Below, one piece after another: positions 1-8,614 of a stretch of DNA of 64,000 nucleotides. The notes below the pieces were generated by a model. The model worked only from the letters and a program-made list of their open reading frames with translations, was not told the origin of the DNA and did not search any database. This DNA comes from Caryophanales bacterium UBA7278 (lineage in GTDB: Bacteria > Bacillota_I > Bacilli_A > RFN20 > CAG-826), in assembly GCA_002472275.1 (NCBI GenBank), contig DKRQ01000026.1, positions 76,221-140,220 of the forward strand, written 5' to 3'. Numbering within the stretch: the stretch's first letter is position 1; each line of letters begins with the position of its first letter. The translations under genes were made by a program, and so were the position numbers.

Positions 1-2490
1 GCCATCCTCGAAAAGGCTTGTGACTTAATCCGTTCCGAATACGAAAACACCGAATACGCCGACCTTGATGGGCAATTGCTCCAAGGGCTGCTTTCCTGCA
101 AAACCTATGACGACCTTTATAGCGCCGGAATTCAGTTCGTGGCCGCGAAAAAGAACGCCCTCACCGACCAGGACAAATCCGCCAGGGCAAAGGTCAAGGA
201 AATGGTCGCTTTGGCCAAGTCCTATCTTGTTGCCCCGAAAGCCGAATCGTATCGGAAGCACATGGAACTCAAGGACGACGCGGATTTGCTTTTCGGGATC
301 GTCCGCGAATTGAATAGCCGCCTCGACGAGTGGAAGAAAGCGAATGCGTCCTATTCCTTCGCCGACATCGCTTCCTTGGCGAGGGACCTCGTCCAGGATG
401 ACCAAGTGGCCGCGGAACTAAGGGCGAAATACAAATTCGCCATGATCGATGAATATCAGGATACCTCGGACTTGCAGGACCAGCTGATCGAGAGGATCAA
501 CGACAAATGCCTATTCATGGTGGGTGATATCAAACAATCCATCTATCGTTTCCGCAACGCCAACCCCAAGAACTTCAAGGCCAAAATGGATGCCTATTCC
601 TTAGAGCAAGGCGGAAAGCTCATCACGATGGCGGAGAATTTCCGTTCCAGGGAGCAGGTCATCGACGCGGTCAACGCGATTTTCGGGAAGATCATGACGG
701 AGGAGCTTGGCGGCGTCGACTATTCCAAGAATCAAGCTTTGCTTTACGGTAACAAAGCCTATGACCAAACCAAGAATATGGAGCCTTATGGCTACCGCGT
801 CTATCGCTATGCCCGCGGCGGGAAAGGGCAGGCCGAGGACGAAGCCGAAGCCATCGCCCGTGACATCGCCTCCAAGATCGTTTCCGGGTATAAGGTCCAA
901 GACTGGAGCAAACCCAAAGGGGATCCCGAACCCTACCGTCCATGCGATTACGGCGACTTCGCCATTTTGATCCGCAAGAAAGACGACTTCCCGATCTATG
1001 AAAGGAAGTTCCGCGACTATGGCATCCCCATCTCCATCGCCAATCCGAAGAAGAAGGACGAAAAGACCATCAAGATCGTCTTGAAGACCCTGCTTCGCTT
1101 GGCCCTTGAGGTCAAGGCGGGATTGACCGATTCCATCTCCTTAAGGCACCTATACGTATCCCTAAAAAGGAGTTTCGCCCAAGCGGAAAAAGACGAAGCA
1201 ATCTATGCCTCTTTGACCTCTGGCGAATATCTAAAAGACCCGATTTTCCAGCAAATCCACGATGTTTTGGAAAAATCGGAATCCATTGGAGACCTCGCGA
1301 GAAACCTCGTGAAATCCTTTGATTTGGCAAGGAAATTGCCTCTAATCGGAGACGTGAAAGAGAACTTCGAAGTCATCCAATCGTGGATTTCCTATCTGGA
1401 ATCCCTATCCAAATTCACCTGGGACCTTCAGGACGTCATCCAGTATTACGACGACCTCGATAAGACCGGCGTCGAGGAAGAGGATGATCAAGCGCCGTCC
1501 GAATCCGAAGCGGTCCGCCTCATGTCGATCCACGCTTCCAAAGGCCTCGAATTCCCAATCGTCTATTTGCCTCAACTAGACAAGCCAATCAGCAGGGACA
1601 AGGTCAACTTTACCTTTTCCCGTAACTGGGGGATTCTCCTGCCCAATCAAAACGAGGCGTATTTGATCGCGGAAGGTCCGTTCCACGTTTTGGCCCAATC
1701 CGAGGAATACGACGAATCCCTTTCCGAGATGATGCGTCTATTCTACGTCGCCCTTACTAGGGCCAAGGAGAACCTCGTTTTCCTTCTTCCGAAGCCAGAA
1801 AAGGAAATCTCCCTTCCCGCGTTCCCAAAATCCTTTGAGCATTTCCTCCTTTTCGCCGACGCCGAAAAAGGGCACGAGTTCGACGCGGATACTTTGCCAC
1901 CGGTGAATAAGGCGGCCTTAAAAGAAACCGCGCTTAAGAGAAAAGAGGAAGAAGCAGGACGGGAAGATTCGGAAAACGAGGCAAGGATAAAGGAAGGCCT
2001 CCTCCATTTCTTGGAGCAAGACCTCCGTCGCATATCTTCCCTTCCTAAAGAAGTCGATGCCAAACGCGCTTCCAAAGAAGTTGAGGGACCCGTTGATCAA
2101 GGGAAACTCCGCTATGGCGAAAAACTCCACCGCTTGATGGAACTCACCGATGTCTCCAGCAAAGACGTTTCTTGGATCGAGGATGAAAAACTCCGTTCGA
2201 AGATCGAGCGGGTTTTGGCGCTCCCTTGCTTCAAAGACTCCGCCAAAGCGAGGCAATTCCACGAGTACTCCTTCCTTGGACCGGAAGGGCAAGAGGGCAT
2301 CATCGACCTCTTCCTCCTTTACGAGGACCACGTCGATTTGATCGACTTCAAAGCCGCCCAAATCGACGATCCCGCCTACGCATCGCAGCTACGTTTCTAC
2401 GCGGAATTCCTGGAAAAATCCTTCAAGAGGCCCGTTTTCGCTTACCTCGTTTCGATTTCACAAGGAAGTCAGGTTAGGGTAGAGTTATGA
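1..2490 (+). CDS. addA: ATP-dependent helicase/nuclease subunit A (AddA), 5' end outside the window
   Basis: The frame is open from base 1, so this is the C-terminal 829 codons of a longer gene. It shows UvrD/Rep-type helicase motifs in order: Walker B-like FAMIDEYQDTSD (about 430-470), GDIKQSIYRFR (520-556), LMSIHASKGLEFP (1519-1557) and RLFYVALTRAKEN (1735-1773). The C-terminal nuclease domain has GIIDLFLLYED then LIDFKA (2296-2355) and the YASQLRFY motif (2377-2400), the usual Asp/Lys/Gln active-site pattern of RecB-family nucleases. AddA works with AddB in Chi-regulated resection of double-strand breaks. The gene overlaps the next by ATGA. The identification is firm; only the N-terminal Walker A part is missing. 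Confidence 0.93.
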   Translation, partial: AILEKACDLIRSEYENTEYADLDGQLLQGLLSCKTYDDLYSAGIQFVAAKKNALTDQDKSARAKVKEMVALAKSYLVAPKAESYRKHMELKDDADLLFGIVRELNSRLDEWKKANASYSFADIASLARDLVQDDQVAAELRAKYKFAMIDEYQDTSDLQDQLIERINDKCLFMVGDIKQSIYRFRNANPKNFKAKMDAYSLEQGGKLITMAENFRSREQVIDAVNAIFGKIMTEELGGVDYSKNQALLYGNKAYDQTKNMEPYGYRVYRYARGGKGQAEDEAEAIARDIASKIVSGYKVQDWSKPKGDPEPYRPCDYGDFAILIRKKDDFPIYERKFRDYGIPISIANPKKKDEKTIKIVLKTLLRLALEVKAGLTDSISLRHLYVSLKRSFAQAEKDEAIYASLTSGEYLKDPIFQQIHDVLEKSESIGDLARNLVKSFDLARKLPLIGDVKENFEVIQSWISYLESLSKFTWDLQDVIQYYDDLDKTGVEEEDDQAPSESEAVRLMSIHASKGLEFPIVYLPQLDKPISRDKVNFTFSRNWGILLPNQNEAYLIAEGPFHVLAQSEEYDESLSEMMRLFYVALTRAKENLVFLLPKPEKEISLPAFPKSFEHFLLFADAEKGHEFDADTLPPVNKAALKETALKRKEEEAGREDSENEARIKEGLLHFLEQDLRRISSLPKEVDAKRASKEVEGPVDQGKLRYGEKLHRLMELTDVSSKDVSWIEDEKLRSKIERVLALPCFKDSAKARQFHEYSFLGPEGQEGIIDLFLLYEDHVDLIDFKAAQIDDPAYASQLRFYAEFLEKSFKRPVFAYLVSISQGSQVRVEL

Positions 2491-3587
2491 GCATGAACCC
2501 AAGCAAAGAGGAATTCTATTCGTTCATGGACTCGCTCCAGCTCCCCAGGGAGTTGGACCGCGATTTTCTTTTCGATTGCCTCGCGACGGCGATGGAAGGT
2601 GGGGAGAACCTTTCGGCGGTGAACCCGAGGTTCTCGTCTTTCATGATCAACCCGGCGTTCTTAGCGATGTATCTCATCAACGAGCACATCTTCTATCTTT
2701 CCTGCCATCCCGAAGTGAAGGAGGCGGATGCGATCGCCAAGGATGGATATCGTGACATTTTGATCTCCGTATCTTTAGATAAGTACTACACGAACGAGCA
2801 CCTGGCCTACCAAATGGGTTCGTTCACCTCGCGTTTCTCGCCGACCCTATCGACGATCGACCTCTATCTGAACTTCATCTTGGGGATGCTTTCTCGTTAT
2901 AAGAAAAACGAACCAGAACAAACCCTTCTCACCGACATCATGATGAAGGGATTTCAGATGGCCAACTGCGTTTGCCGTCTTCTGGAGGGCGGCTTCGAGA
3001 CCGAGGCCTTCTCCACCTGGAGGACCCTCCATGAGAACGAATGCATTCTGCAAGTTCTAATCAAGCACGGCAAACCCGTGATCGACGCCTATTTGAAGCA
3101 CATCGGATACGGCATCGCCTTCCGCGGCGGCTATTCGAGCAAGGAGAAGACGGACGAGGTGTTCGTCGAGATCAAGGAGAAGATGAGGAAGGCCGACCTT
3201 AAGTCCAAGGACATGAAGAGGTTCATCGAATATGGTTGGCTTCTAGCGATCGACAAGGTCACCGAGATCGAAGGCTTCAAGCTGAACTTCCGCGATGGCG
3301 TCCAGCGCGTCGCGGGGCTAAGCAACTATTCCAAGGTCTATGAGATGTCCTCGGAGATCGCCCATAGCTCCCCGCTTCTTATCTATTCCGAAAAGAACTA
3401 TTTCTACCACATCACGATCCTGAACCTTTATGAATCCTTCTTCCGCCTGGAGAAGATATTCGCCTCCATCTATATGTCGACGGTAGGGGAGGAAGAGAGG
3501 CAAAGATACCTCTCGATGAGAAGCCTTTACTCCGGTGAGCTGCTCGCTTCCTACAACATGAAAAAGGCCGAATTCACGAGGAATTAA
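2487..3587 (+). CDS. DUF5677 family protein of unknown function
   Basis: This 366-residue protein has no signal peptide or membrane segment. The central region (TEAFSTWRTLHENECIL, then a long helical part ending in AHSSPLL) resembles DUF5677 proteins, soluble all-helical proteins often found as genomic accessory genes; their activity is not known. It starts within the addA stop (ATGA overlap), so it is translationally coupled to a DNA-repair gene, and it ends at a bidirectional terminator. Assignment to DUF5677 rests on pattern resemblance only. A role in DNA repair would be a guess from position. Confidence 0.6.
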   Translation: MSMNPSKEEFYSFMDSLQLPRELDRDFLFDCLATAMEGGENLSAVNPRFSSFMINPAFLAMYLINEHIFYLSCHPEVKEADAIAKDGYRDILISVSLDKYYTNEHLAYQMGSFTSRFSPTLSTIDLYLNFILGMLSRYKKNEPEQTLLTDIMMKGFQMANCVCRLLEGGFETEAFSTWRTLHENECILQVLIKHGKPVIDAYLKHIGYGIAFRGGYSSKEKTDEVFVEIKEKMRKADLKSKDMKRFIEYGWLLAIDKVTEIEGFKLNFRDGVQRVAGLSNYSKVYEMSSEIAHSSPLLIYSEKNYFYHITILNLYESFFRLEKIFASIYMSTVGEEERQRYLSMRSLYSGELLASYNMKKAEFTRN

Positions 3588-3601
3588 GCCTGGGAAAAAC
3601 A

Positions 3602-3630
3602 AAAATAGCCCCGCAAATCGGGGCTATTTT
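3602..3630. terminator. Bidirectional intrinsic terminator
   Basis: A 12-bp stem (AAAAATAGCCCCG/CGGGGCTATTTT, loop CAAAT) carries A and T tracts on its two sides. It lies between the convergent DUF5677 gene and the nucleoside kinase and can stop transcription from both. Confidence 0.9.
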
Positions 3631-3642
3631 CGTGATTTCGAA

Positions 3643-5292
3643 TCAAACGTCGGCGTAGCAGGAGCCGCCGATGAATTCCCTCATCAAGGAGTTGGAGGGG
3701 ACCCAATCGTCTTCCATGTCGAGGAAGAACTTCAACGTCCTCTGCAACCTCATCGAGACGGGGAACCAGGGGCTCTCGGAGTCGATGCTGCGAAGCAAGG
3801 GAAGCGCGTATTTCTTCAAGACGGGGAGCTCATAGGAGATCATCGAGTTGTAGACGTAGTCGCAGCCTTCCTGGCAGGGGTAGATCCAACGGAATTCGCC
3901 ATAGCGGACAGAACCCCACATGTTGATCGTCTCCTCGGCCGAGGCGTTGCGGAACTTGTAGTCGCGCACAATGCGGCGGATGAGGCGCAAATCGGTGAGG
4001 GAGACCGGGGTGTGGTCGTCGATGTTGAGCTGGGCCTGTGGCGAGATGAAGATCTTGAATTTGGCGGACTTCGGGATATTGGCGGTCATCCTGTCGTTGA
4101 GGGCGTGAATGCCTTCGATGATGATGGGCTCGTTCTTTCCGACCTTAAGGGTCCTGCCGGGCACCCTATGGCCGAGCTGGAAGTCGAATTTGGGGAGGGT
4201 GACCTCCTCGCCGTTAATGAGGTCGAGCATGTTCTGGTTGAAGAGTTCGATGTCGAGGGCCTCGATGTGCTCGAGGTCGGGATTGCCTTTTTCGTCCTTG
4301 GGGCATTGGTCCTTGGGAAGATAGTAGTCGTCGAGGGAGATGCGGACGGGGTTGATGCCACGGGAAAGCAGCTCAATCCTCAAACGGTTCGCGAAAGTGG
4401 TCTTGCCAGAGGAAGAGGGGCCGGCGATGCAGATGAGGGAGATCTCGTCGATCTGGTCTTCGATGAGCTGGCCGAGTTCGCAGAGCATGCGGTTATGCCT
4501 TGCTTCGCAAAGGTTGATGAATTCAATCGGCCCGCGCTTGCGGATGGCTTCGTTGATCCCGCCGACGCTGTCGCTGCCGACGATGGCGGCCCAGTCGTGG
4601 GCTTCCTTCAGGGCGCGGTTGAAGGTCGGGTCGTCCTGGAAGGGAGGGATTTCGCCGTTGCACTCGGCGCGGGGGTATTGAAGCATGAAGCCAGGGGCGT
4701 AGAGCCTCAGCTTGTAGTCCTTGATGAAGCCGGTCGAGGGCACCATGTGGGAATAGGTGTAGTCGAGGTATTCGGCGCAGGAATAGAAGTGGACCGTCTT
4801 CTCGGGACGGGTGAGGAGCAAGGCGGCCTTGTCCTCGAAACCGCGTTCGGCATAGACCTTAGCGGCCTCCTCTTTGCTGACGAGGAACCTCTTCATGGGG
4901 AGGTCGGCGGCGATGATGTTCTCGATCTCGTGGTTGATGCGGATGAGCATCGCGGTGGTGGCGGTCACGCCGCTATTGAGGATATGGACGCCGATAGCGC
5001 GGGAAACGTTGTAGGAAAAGCGGATCTTAAGATCGGGGTAGACCCTGGAAAAGGCCATGGCCACGATGTAGCGGAGGGAGGCCTCGTAGATCCTGCACGC
5101 GTCGCGGTCGGTTAGGGTCAGGGGTTCGATCACCGCATCATAGGCAAACTCATAGGTGAGTTCGCGGGTGCGGTTGTTGATACGGGCGGCGATGCATTTC
5201 CTTTCAGGATCGCGATCGCCGATGGCCTCGAGCATCGAGATTTTGTGGTCGAACGTCTTGGATCGACCCATGCAGTGGACGGTAAACGACAT
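3643..5292 (-). CDS. Uridine kinase-family nucleoside kinase with ThrRS-like N-terminal domains
   Basis: At 549 residues this is about twice the size of a plain uridine kinase. Residues 1-70 look like a TGS-like segment and about 100-230 like the second additional domain of threonyl-tRNA synthetase. The kinase domain begins at 291 with the P-loop GPSSSGKTT, followed by SLDDYYLPKDQCP and PKFDFQLGHR, typical of the uridine kinase/phosphoribulokinase family. This architecture is common in Clostridia and Bacilli and is usually annotated as nucleoside kinase; the natural substrate is not certain. The start has a good AAGGAG site seven bases upstream. It is a single gene, convergent with DUF5677 and divergent from phosphofructokinase. 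Confidence 0.85.
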   Translation of the reverse strand: MSFTVHCMGRSKTFDHKISMLEAIGDRDPERKCIAARINNRTRELTYEFAYDAVIEPLTLTDRDACRIYEASLRYIVAMAFSRVYPDLKIRFSYNVSRAIGVHILNSGVTATTAMLIRINHEIENIIAADLPMKRFLVSKEEAAKVYAERGFEDKAALLLTRPEKTVHFYSCAEYLDYTYSHMVPSTGFIKDYKLRLYAPGFMLQYPRAECNGEIPPFQDDPTFNRALKEAHDWAAIVGSDSVGGINEAIRKRGPIEFINLCEARHNRMLCELGQLIEDQIDEISLICIAGPSSSGKTTFANRLRIELLSRGINPVRISLDDYYLPKDQCPKDEKGNPDLEHIEALDIELFNQNMLDLINGEEVTLPKFDFQLGHRVPGRTLKVGKNEPIIIEGIHALNDRMTANIPKSAKFKIFISPQAQLNIDDHTPVSLTDLRLIRRIVRDYKFRNASAEETINMWGSVRYGEFRWIYPCQEGCDYVYNSMISYELPVLKKYALPLLRSIDSESPWFPVSMRLQRTLKFFLDMEDDWVPSNSLMREFIGGSCYADV

Positions 5293-5424
5293 TTGGTTCT
5301 TTCTCCTTAGGAAGAAGCAGTCAATCTTATATGAAAGCCCTTACATTAGCAAGAAAAGTTTCGCTGAAAACAGGCAATATTTCTAGTGTTTTCGCTCGTT
5401 CCTGCGCGTATTTACAAAAATAAG

Positions 5425-5453
5425 TTGAGTGGAGTAGGGGAAACTAGGATAAT
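5425..5453 (+). promoter_or_regulatory. Promoter of the phosphofructokinase gene
   Basis: TTGAGT-17-GATAAT matches the sigma-70/sigma-A consensus at 4 and 5 of 6 positions. It leaves a leader of about 45 nt that carries the AAGGAGA ribosome-binding site before 5504. Confidence 0.6.
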
Positions 5454-5503
5454 TCTAGGCGTCTAATCACAGGGACTTATAGTCCGCGAAAGGAGACTCA
5501 CCC

Positions 5504-6706
5504 ATGGCAAAAGCAATGGTTTACCTGCAATCCGGCGGCCCGACCGCCGTCATCAACTCCTCCCTCTATGGGGCGATCATCGAGGCCAAGAAGCACTCTG
5601 AAATCAGTGGCATCTACGGCTCCCTTAACGGCGTCGAGGGCCTCATCCAAGACGAACTCATCGACCTCCGCGAGGAAGAGGAAGACACCATCGAACTGCT
5701 AAAGCAGACCCCGGGCGCCATCCTCGGCACCGCCCGTTATAAGATGCCTTCCGACCTCGGCGACCTCCGTTACGAGGCCATCTGCCAGACGATCCTCAAC
5801 CACAATATCGGCTATGTCTTCGTCAACGGCGGCAACGATTCCATGGATACCTGCGCCAAACTGGCCAAGCTCTTCGCGCAGCAAAAGATCGATTGCAAGG
5901 TCATGGGCGTTCCCAAAACCGTCGATAACGACCTCGCCATCACCGACCACTGCAACGGCTATGGTTCGGCGGCCAAGTACGTCATCAACATCACCAAGGA
6001 CATCTGCATGGACGCCAAGTGCTACAAAAAGGGCAAGGTGTTCATCATCGAGATCATGGGCCGCAACGCCGGCTGGCTCACCGCCGCGGTCGACCTGCTT
6101 CCCTACACGAACCGTCCCGACCTCATCTACCTCCCCGAGGACTCCTTCGAGATGGATACGTTCCTCAAGGACCTTAAGTCCATCTATGACCTAAAAGGTC
6201 ACGTCATCATCGCGATTTCCGAGGGCATCGTCTTCGAACGCGACACCTCGACCGCCCGCATCGACGCCTTCGGCCACATCCAACTCGGTGGCGCCGCCGA
6301 CGCCCTTGCGACCATCGTCGAGAAGAAGCTCGGTCTCCCGACCCGCTCCGTCGAGCTCTCGCTCCCCCAGCGTGCCGACCCGATCCTCATCTCCAAGGTC
6401 GACCAGGACGAGGCCATCGCCTGCGGCGCCTTCGCCGTCAAGAAGGCCCTCGAAGGCGAGACCGCCAAGATGGTCATCATCAAGCGCGTCTCCAATAGCC
6501 CGTACAAAGCCGAGCTCGCCCTCGCTCCCGTTGACCAGGTCGCCAACGCCGAGAAGAAGGTTCCGACCTCGATGATCGTCGGCAAGACCCACATGGATCC
6601 TTCCTTCCGCGAATATCTCGCCCCCCTCATCCAGGGCGAGGTCTACCCCCGTTTCAAAAACGGCATCTACGAAACCGCGGTCCTCAAGAAGGTCAAAGCC
6701 CGCTAA
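5504..6706 (+). CDS. 6-phosphofructokinase, PPi-dependent type
   Basis: A phosphofructokinase of 400 residues acting in glycolysis. It opens with YLQSGGPTAVINSS, the nucleotide/phosphate-binding glycine segment. The phosphoryl-donor site reads GGNDS (109-113) and the catalytic segment PKTVDND (137-143). In ATP-PFKs these are GGDGS and PGTIDND. Asp in the fourth place of the first motif and Lys in the second are the marks of pyrophosphate-dependent enzymes. The third residue is Asn rather than Asp, which is less usual. The gene has its own promoter and terminator. PPi dependence is inferred from these residues; a cytosolic pyrophosphatase is also encoded at 16.2 kb. Confidence 0.87.
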   Translation: MAKAMVYLQSGGPTAVINSSLYGAIIEAKKHSEISGIYGSLNGVEGLIQDELIDLREEEEDTIELLKQTPGAILGTARYKMPSDLGDLRYEAICQTILNHNIGYVFVNGGNDSMDTCAKLAKLFAQQKIDCKVMGVPKTVDNDLAITDHCNGYGSAAKYVINITKDICMDAKCYKKGKVFIIEIMGRNAGWLTAAVDLLPYTNRPDLIYLPEDSFEMDTFLKDLKSIYDLKGHVIIAISEGIVFERDTSTARIDAFGHIQLGGAADALATIVEKKLGLPTRSVELSLPQRADPILISKVDQDEAIACGAFAVKKALEGETAKMVIIKRVSNSPYKAELALAPVDQVANAEKKVPTSMIVGKTHMDPSFREYLAPLIQGEVYPRFKNGIYETAVLKKVKAR

Positions 6707-6719
6707 AAACGCAAAGAAC

Positions 6720-6755
6720 ACCCGCCAAAGCGCATCGCCTTAAGGCGGGTTTTCT
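6720..6755 (+). terminator. Intrinsic terminator after phosphofructokinase
   Basis: Stem ACCCGCC/GGCGGGT followed by TTTTCTT. An alternative inner pairing CGCCTT/AAGGCG is also possible. Confidence 0.8.
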
Positions 6756-6763
6756 TATTCCTC

Positions 6764-6816
6764 TTGTCCAAAACGGTTCTTTGTCCTTAAAATGATAGTC
6801 GTATCACTAAGTGATA
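6764..6816 (+). promoter_or_regulatory. Promoter and palindromic operator-like site of the atp operon
   Basis: TTGTCC (6764-6769), an 18-bp spacer and TAAAAT (6788-6793) form a plausible promoter, putting the transcript start near 6800. Immediately downstream is the perfect 15-bp palindrome TATCACTAAGTGATA (6802-6816), at about +2 to +17, where a repressor would block transcription or an mRNA 5' hairpin would form. It argues against the upstream ATG at 6792 as the start of atpI. Confidence 0.5.
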
Positions 6817-6824
6817 GGTTTTTT

Positions 6825-7367
6825 ATGAGACTGGCTGAACGTTATGTAAGATGGAGCGATGAGGGCAAGAACCTCTTCATTTTGATTTGCGTCGCCCTTT
6901 TTGGGGCCCTGGTCTCGGTCGTTTTCATCTTTCTCGATAACGTCGGTGTACTCCTTGGCTGGCTGCTAGGCTCGGCCATCAACATCATCGCCTACGTATC
7001 GATGGTCAAGGGTTCGAAATCCCTCCTCAAATCGGCCCGTGAAGGAAGCGGCAAGACCGCCTCTTTCGCCGCCCTTTTCTTCCTGATGCGCCTTTTCCTT
7101 TACGCGGCCGGACTTGTGCTCGCGGCGTTTTGCACCTTCCGCTGGGGCACCTTTGAGCATGGGTATTGCAACTTGCTCGCCCTCGCCCTTGCCTACATGC
7201 CGACTTGGATCACACTCGTCGTGGTCGCCTTGATCCGCGGTGGCAAGAAGCAGCCTACGCCCGCCAAACTCGACAAAGCGGCGGAAATCGAGAAAAAGAA
7301 AGCCGAACTTGCCAAGATGCAGGCCGAACTCGAGGCTCTTGAAAACCAGCAGAAGGAGGGCGAATGA
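6825..7367 (+). CDS. atpI: AtpI-like small membrane protein of the ATP synthase operon
   Basis: About 180 residues with four predicted transmembrane segments (starting near LFILICVALFGALVSVVFIF) and a charged coiled-coil tail rich in Lys, Ala and Glu. Its place at the head of the atp operon and its topology fit subunit I, which helps assemble the c ring and may aid Mg2+ uptake. I choose the ATG at 6825 because AGG lies six bases upstream and because the in-frame ATG at 6792 overlaps the likely -10 box. The stop overlaps the atpB start. Sequence similarity in the AtpI family is weak, so position carries much of this call. Confidence 0.7.
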   Translation: MRLAERYVRWSDEGKNLFILICVALFGALVSVVFIFLDNVGVLLGWLLGSAINIIAYVSMVKGSKSLLKSAREGSGKTASFAALFFLMRLFLYAAGLVLAAFCTFRWGTFEHGYCNLLALALAYMPTWITLVVVALIRGGKKQPTPAKLDKAAEIEKKKAELAKMQAELEALENQQKEGE

Positions 7368-8233
7368 AAATGCCTCTTCTCTCTGGTAACCCCCTTCAGG
7401 ACATGATCGAGTCCTTCAAGAAGATCACTTGGCAGGACTATTGGACCAACTTCCGCATGAGCGGGACTTTGCTGTCCTCGTTGCTCGTCATGGTCATCAT
7501 CATGATTCTGGCCACGATCGTCGGCATCCAAGCCAAGCGCCAGGATCCGATGAAGCCTAGCCGCGGCCTTTTGGCTTTTGCCGAGATGGGCGTGGACAAA
7601 CTCCAGAATTGGACTCGCGCGATGATGGGTGGCCGCGAGCCGGGGAACTGGCCCGCCTATTTCCTTTGCCTCGCCGTCTACCTCTTCATGGCGTTCACCT
7701 GGTCGCTTACGGGCCTTCCCTCGATCATCGATACCCTGATCTTCCCCTTGTCCCTATCCGTGGTCATGTTCATCCTGATCCACGCGACCGCGGTCCGTTA
7801 CCAGAAATGGAAATACTTCCATCGCTACATCGAGCCGATTCCAATCTTCCTGCCGATCAACCTGATCACCATGTGGACCCCGATCATCTCCACGGCCCTC
7901 CGTATGTTCGGCAACGCCCTTTCGGGTTCCGTCGTCATCGGCTTGCTCAACTGGGCGTTGAAAAACGTTTCCATCTCCATCTTCTCCGAGTGGGCCTCTT
8001 CCTATATGGCCGCGACCGGGGGAGCCCGTCTATTGGATACGCCGGCGGCGATTTGGCTTAGCCCTTTGCCGATTGGCGTCCTCAATCTCTACTTTGGCTT
8101 GTTCTCCGGGTTCATCCAGACCCTGGTTTTCGCTTCCCTTAACGCGTGTTGGATCACGGCAGAAATGCCCGAGACCAACGCGATGGGGACCGAGCGTCAG
8201 GTCACAAGGCCCGGCCCGAGCAAGGCCCAATAG
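7364..8233 (+). CDS. atpB: F0F1 ATP synthase subunit a
   Basis: A 289-residue membrane protein with five to six hydrophobic helices. The signature STALRMFGNALSG holds the essential Arg180, which faces the c-ring carboxylate and separates the entry and exit half channels. A second Met codon two codons downstream (7370) has the better spacing from the AAGGAGGG site, so the true start may be there. Together with the c subunit this part sets ion specificity, and the c subunit points to sodium. Confidence 0.95.
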   Translation: MKMPLLSGNPLQDMIESFKKITWQDYWTNFRMSGTLLSSLLVMVIIMILATIVGIQAKRQDPMKPSRGLLAFAEMGVDKLQNWTRAMMGGREPGNWPAYFLCLAVYLFMAFTWSLTGLPSIIDTLIFPLSLSVVMFILIHATAVRYQKWKYFHRYIEPIPIFLPINLITMWTPIISTALRMFGNALSGSVVIGLLNWALKNVSISIFSEWASSYMAATGGARLLDTPAAIWLSPLPIGVLNLYFGLFSGFIQTLVFASLNACWITAEMPETNAMGTERQVTRPGPSKAQ

Positions 8234-8252
8234 TACCTAAGGAGGTAAATTC

Positions 8253-8549
8253 ATGGGTATTTCCAACGTCTTGACCGTCTTCGCCGGAGCGGGAACGGTC
8301 GCCAACAACAACCTTGGCCTGATCGCCTTGGCCGCCGCCATCTCCATCCTTGTCGGCGCCGCCGCCGCGTTAGGCGAATCCTGGATCGCGTGCCACGCCC
8401 TCGATGGCATGACCCGCAACCCGGAAATGGAGTCGAAACTCCGCTCGACGATGATCTTGGCCATCGCTCTCGACGAGTCCACCTCGATCTACGCCCTCAT
8501 CGTTTCGATTCTGCTTATCTTCATCCTCGGGGCACCGCTCGTAGGCTAA
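8253..8549 (+). CDS. atpE: F0F1 ATP synthase subunit c with two-carboxylate ion site
   Basis: A 98-residue hairpin of two membrane helices joined by the polar loop RNPE (55-58). Helix 2 carries the ion-binding Glu75 in LDEST (73-77), with Ser76 and Thr77 as in sodium-binding c subunits. Helix 1 has Glu42 where the Ilyobacter-type Na+ subunit has Gln32; the spacing of 33 residues to the main Glu is the same. A helix-1 Glu plus helix-2 Glu with Ser-Thr is the two-carboxylate Na+ motif described for Fusobacterium nucleatum. Asp74 next to Glu75 is an additional acidic residue. Helix 1 is alanine-rich where most c subunits have a GxGxG ladder. Na+ coupling is inferred. Confidence 0.95.
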   Translation: MGISNVLTVFAGAGTVANNNLGLIALAAAISILVGAAAALGESWIACHALDGMTRNPEMESKLRSTMILAIALDESTSIYALIVSILLIFILGAPLVG

Positions 8550-8614
8550 GAAGATGAGCCTGGTTTCGCTACAAGCGAAATTCGGACAAAGTCGCCGCCA
8601 AAGGAGGAAAGCGC

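Noticed and set aside
4012..5115. Long open frame on the plus strand opposite the nucleoside kinase
   Set aside because: It mirrors the kinase gene; the translation is low-complexity Val/Gly/Asp-rich with no motif and no ribosome-binding site.
6792..6824. Upstream ATG of atpI at 6792
   Set aside because: It overlaps the probable -10 box and has no ribosome-binding site; ATG 6825 fits better.
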